Shown piece after piece: positions 35,016 through 47,579 of a DNA stretch of 64,000 nucleotides. A program made the translations under genes and the position numbers. The notes under the pieces are model-generated. The model saw nothing but the letters and a program-made list of their open reading frames with translations. It was not told where the DNA came from and did not search any database. This DNA is from MA-ANB-1 sp965216445 (GTDB taxonomy: Bacteria > Actinomycetota > Acidimicrobiia > Spongiisociales > ZC4RG35), in contig OZ244166.1 of assembly GCA_965216445.1 (NCBI GenBank), positions 2,294,001-2,358,000 on the forward strand, given 5' to 3'. How positions within the stretch are numbered: the stretch's first letter is position 1; every line of letters begins with the position of its first letter.

Positions 35016-35384
35016 CTAGTCCTTCTTCGATCCGTAGCGGGATCGGGCCTGCTTGCGGTCACTGACACCTGAGGCGTCCAACGCTCCGCGTACGACTTTG
35101 TACCGGACACCGGGGAGGTCGCGAACACGCCCACCGCGGACCAGCACCATGCTGTGCTCCTGAAGGTTGTGGCCTTCACCTGGAATGTATGCGGTGACTT
35201 CGGTGCCATTGCTCAACCGAACACGACAAACTTTGCGAAGTGCGGAGTTCGGCTTCTTCGGCGTAACGGTGTACACGCGCGTACAAACACCGCGACGCTG
35301 CGGCGCACCGCCAAGACCGATGGCCTTACTCTTCTTTGTCTTAGGCGTCCTGCCCTGACGGACAAGCTGCTCAATCGTCGGCAT
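35016..35384 (-). CDS. rpsL: 30S ribosomal protein S12
   Basis: The 122-residue product starts MPTIEQLVRQGRTPKTKKS and has VTPKKPNSALRKVCRVRL and GGRVRDLPGVRYKVVRGALD. The lysines whose mutation gives streptomycin resistance (K43 and K88 in E. coli numbering) are the sensitive wild-type residues. It is the first gene of the str operon, with a promoter and structured leader upstream. Confidence 0.98.
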   Translation of the reverse strand: MPTIEQLVRQGRTPKTKKSKAIGLGGAPQRRGVCTRVYTVTPKKPNSALRKVCRVRLSNGTEVTAYIPGEGHNLQEHSMVLVRGGRVRDLPGVRYKVVRGALDASGVSDRKQARSRYGSKKD

Positions 35385-35454
35385 ATTGCTCCCTTACGCG
35401 AGGAAGCGGTGTGGGCACAGCCCAAGCACCGATCCTGTTGTGAAACTTTGCGTA

Positions 35455-35473
35455 CCGGGCACTTCGTGCCCGG
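35455..35473 (-). other. Leader hairpin upstream of rpsL
   Basis: CCGGGCAC-GAA-GTGCCCGG (minus strand) is a perfect 8-bp stem about 50 nt downstream of the predicted start of the str-operon transcript and 70 nt upstream of the rpsL ATG. A second, imperfect stem (GGTCCTCCCTCCGG with CCGGTGGAGGATC-type pairing) precedes it. No U-tract follows, so it is not an attenuator by itself. Confidence 0.5.
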
Positions 35474-35521
35474 CTGAGTCGGGTTTGATCCTCCACCGGA
35501 GGGAGGACCCGAACCAGGTAG

Positions 35522-35551
35522 ATTCTATGTAGCTACCTGCGCGCGTACCAA
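35522..35551 (-). promoter_or_regulatory. rpsL: Candidate promoter of the str operon
   Basis: On the minus strand TTGGTA (35546-35551) and TAGAAT (35522-35527) are separated by 18 bp, lying just downstream of the rpoC terminator. The transcript leader to rpsL would be about 130 nt and contains the hairpin at 35455-35473. Confidence 0.55.
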
Positions 35552-35604
35552 ATCGACCGGAAGGTTTTTCCGGCCGGATTCAGACGTTAACACACCCGAT
35601 CCGG

Positions 35605-35641
35605 AAAAAAGGAAGGAGCCGCTCGTTTGGCGGCCCCTTCC
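35605..35641 (-). terminator. Intrinsic terminator of the rpoBC operon
   Basis: GGAAGGGGCCGC and GCGGCTCCTTCC pair over 12 positions (one mismatch) around a 7 nt loop, followed on the minus strand by six T residues. It lies 60 nt after the rpoC stop. It separates rpoB-rpoC from the rpsL operon, which has its own promoter downstream. Confidence 0.9.
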
Positions 35642-35663
35642 TCACCTCGTTCTAAACGCAATA

Positions 35664-35681
35664 GCGGCCATATGTGGCCGC
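35664..35681. repeat. Palindrome downstream of rpoC
   Basis: GCGGCCA-TATG-TGGCCGC is an 18-bp palindrome 20 nt after the rpoC stop, matching the one at 4543-4558 after glmS. A CCTAAGG motif lies between stop codon and palindrome at both sites. Confidence 0.5.
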
Positions 35682-35701
35682 CTGTTCCTTAGGAAAGCGG
35701 A

Positions 35702-39640
<3,939 letters not shown>

Positions 39641-39650
39641 GTCTTTTGCC

Positions 39651-39777
39651 GGCGGACTTTGGCCGAGGGGTTCCCTCGTCCGCCGTTTTCTCCTTCAGGT
39701 GGTCAGTTCCATGCCTGTGCGGAATCCGGGCACTCTGCCTGCCAAACAGATGCCGGTCCGCCGGGGTTGCAACCCCG
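39651..39777. repeat. Hairpins in the rpoB-rpoC gap
   Basis: The 180 nt gap holds a long two-part hairpin at 39651-39684 (GGCGGA/TCCGCC outer arms, CGAGGG/CCCTCG inner arms) directly before rpoC, and a perfect 16-bp palindrome CGGGGTTGCAACCCCG at 39762-39777. In most bacteria rpoB and rpoC are separated by under 100 nt. The structures may be repeat insertions or an RNA-processing signal. Confidence 0.65.
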
Positions 39778-39820
39778 CAATGATGCGTTTTTCAGTTCCT
39801 GCACTAATTCCAACAACGAG

Positions 39821-42800
39821 CTATTCCGAATCAGGACGCTCGGGCCTGCTCAAATCAATTCCAAGTGACTCGACAGATCGGTAGCTCTCCTCTTCAAGCT
39901 CGCGGAGTTCCACTTCCTCACCGGCCGAGAGCATCTCGACGTTCAGGCAGAGGCTCTGCATTTCCTTGATGAGAACCCGGAACGACTCGGGGATTCCCGG
40001 TTCCGGAATGTTGTCACCTTTGACAATCGCCTCGTAGACCTTGACTCGTCCCTGGACGTCGTCGGACTTGATCGTAAGAAGCTCCTGGAGTGCGTATGCA
40101 GCTCCGTAGGCTTCGAGTGCCCAGACTTCCATCTCTCCGAATCGCTGCCCACCGAATTGCGCCTTACCACCAAGCGGCTGCTGGGTGATCATGCTGTAGG
40201 GGCCGGTCGAACGGGCGTGAATCTTCTCATCGACCAGGTGGACCAGTTTCAACATGTAGATGTATCCAACGGTGACCGGGGTATCGAAGGGGTCACCAGT
40301 CCGTCCGTCAAACAGTTGCGCTTGACCGTCCTCCTGCAACAGCTGTTCGCCGTCGCGGTTGGGACGGGCATGCTTGATGACCGTCATGATCTCGTCTTCA
40401 CGGGCTCCGTCGAACACGGGTGTGGCCGTCTTGGTCCAGGGTTTCGCACCGGTTTGTGCCGGGCTATCCCCCTTGAACGGCTCCCACCCCTGGGCGGCCG
40501 CCCAACCAAGGTGAGTTTCCAACACTTGCCCAAGGTTCATACGGCTCGGCACACCCAGCGGTGAAAGGATGATATCGACCGGAGTCCCGTCTGCCATGAA
40601 CGGCATTTCTTCCTCGGGAAGCACCTTGGAGATGACACCTTTGTTGCCGTGACGTCCGGCAAGCTTGTCTCCCTCGGAGATCTTCCGCTGCTGGGCGACG
40701 TAGATACGAACCAACTCGTTGACCCCGGGCGGAAGGTCGAAGCCTTCGGAACGACGGAACACCTTGACGGCGATGACCTTGCCGGTCTCACCATGGGGCA
40801 CCTTCAACGAAGTGTCACGTACTTCACGAGCCTTTTCACCAAAGATGGCTCGAAGCAGACGCTCTTCAGGAGTGAGTTCGGTCTCACCCTTCGGAGTCAC
40901 CTTTCCGACTAGGTAGTCACCAGGTCCGACTTCGGCACCAACCCGGATGATCCCCTCTTCATCGAGGTTGGCAAGAACCTCTTCTGGGACGTTGGGGATG
41001 TCCCTGGTGATTTCCTCGGCACCGAGTTTGGTGTCGCGGGCGTCGAGCTCGTGCTCTTCGATGTGAATTGAGGTGAGGACGTCGTCTTTGACGAGCCGCT
41101 CCGAAATGATGATTGCATCCTCGTAGTTGTGACCCTGCCAGGGCATGAACGCCACGAGAAGGTTGCGGCCCAGCGCAAGCTCACCTTGATCAGTCGACGG
41201 ACCATCGGCCAGGACATCGCCTACCTTCACAGTGTCGCCTTCACGGACCAGCGGTTTGTGATTCATGCACGTTCCCTGATTGGAACGGCGGAACTTGTCG
41301 AGAGCGAAGGTGTGCTTCTTGTTGGCACCCTTTTCTTTGATGACGATCTCGGTACCGGTCAACTCGACCACTTCACCTTCGACAGTGGAGATCACCATGT
41401 CTCCCGAGTCCTTTGCAGCGCGACCCTCGACACCAGTTCCCACAAGGGGTGCATCAGCGGTCAGCAGCGGGACGGCCTGCCGTTGCATGTTCGAGCCCAT
41501 CAGAGCTCGGTTGGCGTCGTCGTGTTCGAGGAACGGAATCAATGAAGTCGAGACCGAGACGATCTGCTTCGGCGAGACATCCATGTAGTCGACGTCCTTC
41601 GAGCTGACGTTCTCAACCTCGCCACCAGCGCGGCGCACGAGGACCCGGTTGTTCGCAAACGAGCCGTTGTCCTTCAAAGGAGCGTTGGCCTGTGCGATTA
41701 CGAAGCGTTCCTCTTCGGTGGCTGTCAGATAGTCGACCTTATTGGTGACAACACCCTTCTCGACCTTGCGGTACGGAGTTTCGATGAATCCGAACTCGTT
41801 CACCCTTGCGTACGAGGCGAGCGAGCCGATCAGCCCGATGTTGGGGCCCTCCGGAGTCTCGATCGGGCACATCCGGCCGTAGTGCGAAGGGTGGACGTCA
41901 CGAACTTCGAATCCAGCACGTTCCCGGGACAGACCGCCGGGGCCCAATGCAGACAGACGACGACGATGAGTCAGACCTGCCAACGGGTTCGGCTGATCCA
42001 TGAACTGACTCAACTGGCTGGTGCCAAAGAACTCTTTGATCGATGCCGTGACCGGTCTGATGTTGATCAAAGACTGAGGCGTGATGGCATCGGGGTCCTG
42101 TGTCGTCATGCGTTCCCGAACGACACGCTCGAGACGGGCCAGACCTACTCGAACCTGGTTTTGCACCAATTCGCCGACGGTCCTGATCCGACGGTTTCCA
42201 AAGTGGTCGATGTCGTCGGTGGCGACATTGATCTCAGTTCCGATGTGGGTAGTCATCTTGGACTCTCCAGCATGGAGGGCTACGAGATACTTGATCGCGT
42301 CAATAATGTCCTCATCACGGAGGAGCTGGAGCCCGTCGGCCCTGTAGTCGTCCGAGGCCTTGCCCTGGAACTTCTGACCGATCTTGTAACGACCGACACG
42401 GGTCAGGTCGTAACGCTTCGGGTTGCGGAACATCGTCTGGATGAGACCGCGGGCTGACTCGACCGTTGTGGGCTCACCGGGGCGAAGCTTGCGATAGAGA
42501 TCAAGCAGCGCGTCTTCCTTGGTCTCGTTGGTGTCCTTCTCAATCGTGTTCTGAATCGACTCGGCGTTGTCGAACATTGCCAAAATCTCCTCGTCGGTCT
42601 CGGCAATGCCGAGAGCCTTGAGGAAGGACGTGACGTACTGGCGACGTTTACGGTCGACACGAACACCAATGGTGTCTTTCTTGTCGGTGTCGAACTCGAG
42701 CCACGCACCACGACCCGGAATCATCTTCGAGGAGAAGATGTCTTTGTCAGAGGTCTTGTCCGGCGATACGTCGAAATAGATGCCGGGGGAACGGACGAGT

Positions 42801-43192
42801 TGGGAGACGATCACTCGCTCGGTTCCGTTGATGATGAACACGCCTTTGTCCGTCATGATGGGGAAGTCGCCAAGGAACACCTGCTGCTCCTTGATCTCGC
42901 CAGTTCCCTTGTTCATGAAGCGAGCGGTCACGTATAGAGGCTGGGCGTAGTTGGCATCCCGCTCTTTGGCCTCTTCTAGGTCCATAAGCGGGTCGCCGAA
43001 ACGATGGTTGGTCAGCTCGAGTGCCAACGAACCGGTGAAGTCTTCGATAGGGCTGATCTCATCGAAAATCTCTTTCAGTCCCTCGTCGAGAAACCATTGA
43101 AAAGACTCGTGTTGAACAGCAAGTAGATCTGGGAGCGGCAACACTTCGGGAATCTTCCCGAAAGAGAAGCGCTTAGCCACGCGCGAAGCCAA
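39821..43192 (-). CDS. rpoB: RNA polymerase beta subunit
   Basis: The 1123-residue product shows the rifampicin region as FGTSQLSQFMDQPNPLAGLTH followed by RRRLSALGPGGL: the main resistance positions (Asp, His and Ser) are wild-type-like, but E. coli N518 is Pro. KTSDKDIFSSKMIPGRGAW, GHNYEDAIIISE and GGKAQFGGQRFGEMEVWALE are typical. The start is a TTG with AAGGAGG 7 nt upstream. rplJ and rplL, often upstream, are not here; a Crp-like gene precedes it. Confidence 0.99.
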   Translation of the reverse strand: MASRVAKRFSFGKIPEVLPLPDLLAVQHESFQWFLDEGLKEIFDEISPIEDFTGSLALELTNHRFGDPLMDLEEAKERDANYAQPLYVTARFMNKGTGEIKEQQVFLGDFPIMTDKGVFIINGTERVIVSQLVRSPGIYFDVSPDKTSDKDIFSSKMIPGRGAWLEFDTDKKDTIGVRVDRKRRQYVTSFLKALGIAETDEEILAMFDNAESIQNTIEKDTNETKEDALLDLYRKLRPGEPTTVESARGLIQTMFRNPKRYDLTRVGRYKIGQKFQGKASDDYRADGLQLLRDEDIIDAIKYLVALHAGESKMTTHIGTEINVATDDIDHFGNRRIRTVGELVQNQVRVGLARLERVVRERMTTQDPDAITPQSLINIRPVTASIKEFFGTSQLSQFMDQPNPLAGLTHRRRLSALGPGGLSRERAGFEVRDVHPSHYGRMCPIETPEGPNIGLIGSLASYARVNEFGFIETPYRKVEKGVVTNKVDYLTATEEERFVIAQANAPLKDNGSFANNRVLVRRAGGEVENVSSKDVDYMDVSPKQIVSVSTSLIPFLEHDDANRALMGSNMQRQAVPLLTADAPLVGTGVEGRAAKDSGDMVISTVEGEVVELTGTEIVIKEKGANKKHTFALDKFRRSNQGTCMNHKPLVREGDTVKVGDVLADGPSTDQGELALGRNLLVAFMPWQGHNYEDAIIISERLVKDDVLTSIHIEEHELDARDTKLGAEEITRDIPNVPEEVLANLDEEGIIRVGAEVGPGDYLVGKVTPKGETELTPEERLLRAIFGEKAREVRDTSLKVPHGETGKVIAVKVFRRSEGFDLPPGVNELVRIYVAQQRKISEGDKLAGRHGNKGVISKVLPEEEMPFMADGTPVDIILSPLGVPSRMNLGQVLETHLGWAAAQGWEPFKGDSPAQTGAKPWTKTATPVFDGAREDEIMTVIKHARPNRDGEQLLQEDGQAQLFDGRTGDPFDTPVTVGYIYMLKLVHLVDEKIHARSTGPYSMITQQPLGGKAQFGGQRFGEMEVWALEAYGAAYALQELLTIKSDDVQGRVKVYEAIVKGDNIPEPGIPESFRVLIKEMQSLCLNVEMLSAGEEVELRELEEESYRSVESLGIDLSRPERPDSE

Positions 43193-43243
43193 GAGGTGCC
43201 TCCTTGGAAATGCGAATTGAATACAGGTAACGCAGAGAAAGAC

Positions 43244-43273
43244 ACACTAACAGAAGCGTCAGCATGACTCCAA
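43244..43273 (-). promoter_or_regulatory. rpoB: Proximal candidate promoter of rpoB
   Basis: TTGGAG (43268-43273) and TAGTGT (43244-43249) lie 18 bp apart on the minus strand, about 50 bp upstream of the TTG start. Weaker than the distal candidate. Confidence 0.4.
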
Positions 43274-43370
43274 TCGAAATCTTCAATTGTTGGACACTGT
43301 CGATTCGGTGGGCTGAACCAGCCGAATTCGGTCTGTCCGGGCCCCGATCATAATCGGTGGGCCGACCCCC

Positions 43371-43400
43371 ATCCTATCCGAGAACGGCATTTTGAGTCAA
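43371..43400 (-). promoter_or_regulatory. rpoB: Distal candidate promoter of rpoB
   Basis: TTGACT (43395-43400) and TAGGAT (43371-43376) are 18 bp apart on the minus strand, right after the Crp-like gene. The leader of about 170 nt includes a GGCTG-GTT-CAGCC stem flanked by CCGAAT/ATTCGG arms. Confidence 0.6.
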
Positions 43401-43423
43401 GGGTTGTCCGGATGAGGGTCAAT

Positions 43424-44125
43424 CTAACCCTTGGCGACCACGACCAAACGCTCGCGGTCCAACACACGAATGTGGCGGTACCCGGTTTCGACAACACGCT
43501 GTTGGCGAAGTCTCCCCAAAGCCTCATTGACCGACTGCCGGCTAACACCGAGGAGGGTGGCGATCGTCGATTGGGAGAGATACACCTCCCCGCGGTCGTC
43601 GGCTTCCTCGAGCAAAAGGTCCGAGACCTGACCGAGCACGGTCTTGTGCATCAGGTGGATGACTCGCCGTTGAGTGTCTTCCAGTTGGGACAGTCCGGCT
43701 ACGAGCCACCGGAGACAGATTGCGGGGTGTCGACTGAGTTCGGGGAGCAGCCTGTCCCGATCAAACCGGAAGACCCGGACCCGATTCACAGCCTGAGCAG
43801 ACGAGATGTAGTTGCGACCCTGGAACATCGCGATGTCTCCAAGAAGCGAGCCGGGACCAACCCGAGAGACGATTCGGCGATTCGGGCCCGTCCCCCGGTA
43901 GACCTCGACTTCTCCAGATTCGACGAGGTATGTTGCCAATGCGGCATCGCCTTCCTTGAAGAGGTGCGTTCCCGGATACTTGGACAGGACCTCGGCGGCC
44001 CCCATCAAGAGTTCGAGGTCCTTTGATGACAGCGGAACGTACTCCGGCCGACCGAAAGAACGCGCCAGCCAGGCCATGTGTTGCTGATCAGCCTGTTTCA
44101 TTGCGTCCATATCAACCGTCACCAT
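43424..44125 (-). CDS. Crp/Fnr-family transcriptional regulator
   Basis: The product has a cyclic-nucleotide-binding-type beta barrel (GTHLFKEGDAALATYLVESGEVEVY) and a C-terminal winged helix (LSQSTIATLLGVSRQSVNEAL with LRQQRVVE). In the phosphate-binding cassette the usual Gly-Glu and Arg-Ser/Thr-Ala are replaced by LLGDIAMFQG and ISSAQA, so binding of ordinary cAMP is doubtful. No Fnr cysteine cluster is seen. The ATG at 44125 gives 233 residues; ATGs at 44167, 44110 and 44101 are alternatives. It is divergent from the VanW gene and directly precedes rpoB. Confidence 0.88.
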   Translation of the reverse strand: MVTVDMDAMKQADQQHMAWLARSFGRPEYVPLSSKDLELLMGAAEVLSKYPGTHLFKEGDAALATYLVESGEVEVYRGTGPNRRIVSRVGPGSLLGDIAMFQGRNYISSAQAVNRVRVFRFDRDRLLPELSRHPAICLRWLVAGLSQLEDTQRRVIHLMHKTVLGQVSDLLLEEADDRGEVYLSQSTIATLLGVSRQSVNEALGRLRQQRVVETGYRHIRVLDRERLVVVAKG

Positions 44126-44170
44126 CAAGACAAACTTCCCGATACAGCAAATGGCCCGAATTGCCATAAC

Positions 44171-45853
44171 ATGTCATCGAACGTGTCGACCCCCCTCTCT
44201 CTCCGCTCCCCGCTGCTGTACATCGGCCTCGTTCTCGCCATTTCGCTCGGCGTGAGCTCATACGCCTGGTACGACCATCTGGTTGCCCACGACGAAACGG
44301 TCGCAGGGAACGTTCTATACGCCGGCGAGAGGCTGGACGGGGCAACGAGAGAAGAAGTGAGGACAGTCGTCTCCGACAGGAAATCGGAGATACTGAACAA
44401 TCCGGTGGTCATCAGGACCCCAGAAGGTCCGATAACAATGCGAGCCGGCGACGTTGGGTTCGGCTACGACACCAACCGCGCCATGAACCGAGTCTTCAGC
44501 GCAAGGCATGTCGGCGGGCCCATCGATCAGTTCTCGAATTGGATCGGGACCCTCACTTCGCCTGAGAAGGTCGAAGACCCGGTGACGTTCAACGAGGCCG
44601 AAGCGCGCGCCGCCCTGGAAAGGACTGGCTTGCTTGTCTTCGAGGACCCGGTTGAACCTGACATGGAAATGAACGAGGCCTGGAGGCTGGTCGTCAGTCC
44701 GGGCGAGCCGGGCCAAATCGCCGACCTCGAAGACCTCGTCGCACAACTCGAGGAACTGGACCCCGTCGCGGGTGATCTCGAAGTCACCTCGCACCCGACC
44801 GCCCTGCCTCCACGGTTCACCGACGAGGATGTCGGCGCACTGGTTGACCATCTGAATGAGGTCACGAAGACCGGTGCTCGTCTCAAGGTCGGTGGAGAAA
44901 TCAGACAGATCTCTCCCGCCGCGCTCCGGAGACACCTGACAATCAGCACGGAGGGTCCAGAGATCCAGCACATGGTCGACCTGGCGGGGTTTCAGACTGA
45001 ACTCGAGAAGGCGTTTCCCGATGCGGTTGGACTGGGACAAGACCCTGTTTTCATTGTCGACGATGGGGAAGCGCTCCTCCAGGAGCCCGGAGTTGCTACC
45101 GAGAAATGCTGCGACCCTGGGGCGGCCGAAACTGTGGCCAACGCTATTCTCGAAGGGGGAGCTGGCCCATTCGTCGTCAGGACCCGGCCCGAGGACGATC
45201 CAGATCGAATCGCCTGGTACGACGGGTCACTGATCGTCGAACAAGTCTCTACGTTCACAACTCCTCATAACTGCTGCGAAAGCAGGGTCACGAACATCCA
45301 GAGAATTGCAGACATCGTTCGCGGTGCCTATCTCGTCCCAGGGGAAATCATCTCACTCAACGAATACGTGGGGCCGCGCACCACGGAGAAAGGCTTCGTT
45401 CCGGCCGGAGCCATCCGCAAGGGCCGTCTCACGCCGGAGGTCGGTGGCGGTGTCTCACAATTCGCGACAACGATTTTCAATGCTGCGTATTTCGCCGGGC
45501 TCGACTTCATCGAATACCGAGCACACTCCCAGTACTTTTCCAGGTACCCCTACGGGCGGGAGGCAACCATCTCCAACCCGGCCCCCGACCTGGTCTTTCA
45601 GAACACGACCGAATTCCCGATCTTGATTTGGACCTCATACACATCCCGTTCCATCACGGTGAGCATGTACTCGACGAAGAACATCGAAGCCGAGCAGGTG
45701 GCCACTCGGTCGTCGAAACGAAACCAATGCACCTATGTCGAGACCGATCGGCTCCGAACGTATGCCGATGGCCGCGAAGTCGTCGACACCTTCTGGGCTC
45801 TGTATCGACCGGCCAACGGAATCGACTGCAACGGGAACCCAATTCCCGAATAG
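44171..45853 (+). CDS. VanW/YoaR-like membrane-anchored envelope protein
   Basis: The 560-residue product has an N-terminal membrane anchor (LLYIGLVLAISLGVSSYAW), a region resembling the YoaR peptidoglycan-binding-like domain repeated about residues 55-170 and 230-320, and a C-terminal VanW domain with NIQRIADIVRGAYLVPGEIISL, GGGVSQFATTIFNAAYFAGL and the R-x-H-S-x-Y-F region. VanW proteins are found in some vancomycin clusters and widely in Gram-positive envelopes; their activity is unknown. The start is set at the ATG at 44171; the open frame upstream overlaps the divergent regulator gene. Confidence 0.85.
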   Translation: MSSNVSTPLSLRSPLLYIGLVLAISLGVSSYAWYDHLVAHDETVAGNVLYAGERLDGATREEVRTVVSDRKSEILNNPVVIRTPEGPITMRAGDVGFGYDTNRAMNRVFSARHVGGPIDQFSNWIGTLTSPEKVEDPVTFNEAEARAALERTGLLVFEDPVEPDMEMNEAWRLVVSPGEPGQIADLEDLVAQLEELDPVAGDLEVTSHPTALPPRFTDEDVGALVDHLNEVTKTGARLKVGGEIRQISPAALRRHLTISTEGPEIQHMVDLAGFQTELEKAFPDAVGLGQDPVFIVDDGEALLQEPGVATEKCCDPGAAETVANAILEGGAGPFVVRTRPEDDPDRIAWYDGSLIVEQVSTFTTPHNCCESRVTNIQRIADIVRGAYLVPGEIISLNEYVGPRTTEKGFVPAGAIRKGRLTPEVGGGVSQFATTIFNAAYFAGLDFIEYRAHSQYFSRYPYGREATISNPAPDLVFQNTTEFPILIWTSYTSRSITVSMYSTKNIEAEQVATRSSKRNQCTYVETDRLRTYADGREVVDTFWALYRPANGIDCNGNPIPE

Positions 45854-45862
45854 GGGAACGCT

Positions 45863-46056
45863 TCGCGTTCCTTGGGAGGTTGCTGTACAACCTCCATGGC
45901 GTCTTCGAGTTGCTTGGGAGATTGGCATCGGCCGATCTCCATGGACACTCCTCGCGTTCCTTGGGAGGTTGCACAACCTCCATGGCGTCTTCGAGTTGCA
46001 ACTCTCCCTCCGCTTGCGGAGGGAGTACCGGCGACGAAGGAGCCGGGGAGGGTGGA
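45863..46056. repeat. Cluster of tandem and palindromic repeats between convergent genes
   Basis: In the 251 nt between VanW and the MFS gene there are two near-identical units at 45863-45913 and 45952-45999 (TCGCGTTCCTTGGGAGGTTG, a 2-5 nt loop, CAACCTCCATGGCGTCTTCG and AGTTGC). Between them lies a third, diverged unit (TTGGGAGATTGG...CCGATCTCCATGG). A CTCCCTCCGC-TT-GCGGAGGGAG palindrome with the same 3' tail as the element before adk follows (46001-46056). Each unit is itself an inverted repeat. Confidence 0.85.
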
Positions 46057-46104
46057 AGGCACCCACCACTAAAGCTCAACTTGGAGTCGTCTCGGGACGG
46101 GCTT

Positions 46105-47346
46105 CTAATTTGGGAGCAGGCTGGCCCGACGCAACTTGACCATCGCCAGCACGCCAAGGGCGGGGCCCAAAGCCAGAATTGGGAAGGCCCACCGCCAAGT
46201 CAAGGCTTCGGCGATCAGTGGAACCCCTCTAATCGTCACAAGAGTCAGCAAGAAACCGATCGCAGTCTGAAGCGTGAGTGCGGTGCCGCGAATGTTGTCG
46301 TCGGCGGTTTCAGTAACCATCGCCGAGAACTGGGCGCTGTCGGCGACGACGGTCGCACCCCAAAGCAACAACACCGGCAGAGCCAACCAAACCGTCGAGC
46401 CAAAGATCAGTGGTGTCGAAAGTGCACAGAGCCCGGATATCGCCATCGCCCCACCAGCGACCCGCGTTCTGCCCAAACGATCGGCAAGGGAACCCGCCCA
46501 TGTCGAGGCCAGGCCACCCAGCCCGATGATCAGAAACGTCAGAACCGGAATCGACCCATAGCTCGTGCCGGCAGCCTCCGCTGAAGCCAGTAGAAACGCC
46601 GCTATCCAGGTCCACATCGCGTACAGCTCCCACATGTGACCTAGGTATCCGTATGTGCTGAGCCGAACTCCCCGGTTCCGTATGACATCAGAGACCTGTG
46701 TCCACCGAAACCGTTGCACCGGGACTTCGTAAGGCCCGTCGGAGATCCGGCTCATCATCAGCCCTGCGATCAACGCCAGGGCTGATGAGGCGATGATCAC
46801 ACCCTGCCAGTCAACTCCAAGACTGCTTACCAGGTGCGGGGAAGCCGAACCGACGGTGAGAGCCCCAACCAGAACCCCTAACGCCAAGCCCCGACCTGCC
46901 CGGAACCAACCGGCCATGACCTTCAGCCCGGCCGGGTAGACCCCCGCCAGCGCCACACCGGTTACAAATCGCATCAAGAACGCGAGCCACGTGGTGTCCC
47001 CAGAAACGGTCAGCAAGACAACGTTGGCACCGGCGCCCACTGCGGCACTGACCAAAAAGAGACGCCGACTCGGGAAGATGTCGGCAACGTTCAGGATTGC
47101 CAGCAACAGAGCTCCAGCCACAAACCCGACTTGGACAGCGAGCGTGAGCGTGGCCTCACCAGTCGAAGTCAGGTCCCATTCCTCAACGAGTTGGCCGGCC
47201 ACGGCCGTGGCGCTGAACCAAAGACTCATAGCGAGGAGTTGGCTCACTGAGACCAGCGTCAGGGCACCGAGCTGTTCCCTGGTGAATGACGGAGACGTCT
47301 CAGTCGAAGGGGATTGCAACGGCGCCAATTGCGGGATCGTCTCCAT
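46105..47346 (-). CDS. MFS transporter
   Basis: The 413-residue product has twelve predicted membrane helices with a short hydrophilic N-terminus. The cytoplasmic loop DRLGRTRVAGG between helices in the second half, and RFVTGVALAGVYPAGLKVMAGWF in the fourth helix region, are typical of the family. GYLGHMWELYAMWTW is seen in related carriers often annotated as NarK/CynX-like. The substrate is unknown. It overlaps the end of the upstream small membrane gene by 47 nt, so it may start later than shown. Confidence 0.85.
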   Translation of the reverse strand: METIPQLAPLQSPSTETSPSFTREQLGALTLVSVSQLLAMSLWFSATAVAGQLVEEWDLTSTGEATLTLAVQVGFVAGALLLAILNVADIFPSRRLFLVSAAVGAGANVVLLTVSGDTTWLAFLMRFVTGVALAGVYPAGLKVMAGWFRAGRGLALGVLVGALTVGSASPHLVSSLGVDWQGVIIASSALALIAGLMMSRISDGPYEVPVQRFRWTQVSDVIRNRGVRLSTYGYLGHMWELYAMWTWIAAFLLASAEAAGTSYGSIPVLTFLIIGLGGLASTWAGSLADRLGRTRVAGGAMAISGLCALSTPLIFGSTVWLALPVLLLWGATVVADSAQFSAMVTETADDNIRGTALTLQTAIGFLLTLVTIRGVPLIAEALTWRWAFPILALGPALGVLAMVKLRRASLLPN

Positions 47347-47485
47347 ACCCCATCAAGTTGGCAACGATGAGTATCACAACAAACACAAATACGGCGATCG
47401 CCAAGCCGACGAGCCATGCCGGGCGCTGCCTGTTCGGGGACTCCGCTGCCTCAGTCTCTGTAGCTGTGCTCTCGGATTCGGGCAT
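47300..47485 (-). CDS. Small single-pass membrane protein, unknown
   Basis: The 61-codon frame encodes an acidic N-terminus (SESTATETEAAESPN) and one clear membrane helix (WLVGLAIAVFVFVVILIVANL), then a short tail. It lies between the Hsp20 terminator and the MFS gene and overlaps the latter by 47 nt in a different frame. No good Shine-Dalgarno is seen. The shape is common for small actinobacterial membrane proteins; I regard it as probable. Confidence 0.5.
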   Translation of the reverse strand: MPESESTATETEAAESPNRQRPAWLVGLAIAVFVFVVILIVANLMGYGDDPAIGAVAIPFD

Positions 47486-47532
47486 AACGAGGTGAACCCT
47501 ATCGCAGGTTCATCTATTTCCTGCCCAAAAGG

Positions 47533-47559
47533 AATGCCCCACCTCGCCGGTGGGGCATT
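47533..47559. terminator. Intrinsic terminator after the Hsp20 gene
   Basis: AATGCCCCACC and GGTGGGGCATT form a perfect 11-bp stem with a 5 nt loop 20 nt after the hsp20 stop codon; on the minus strand TTCCTTTT follows. Confidence 0.85.
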
Positions 47560-47579
47560 TTCAATCGGTTGCTCGGTTT

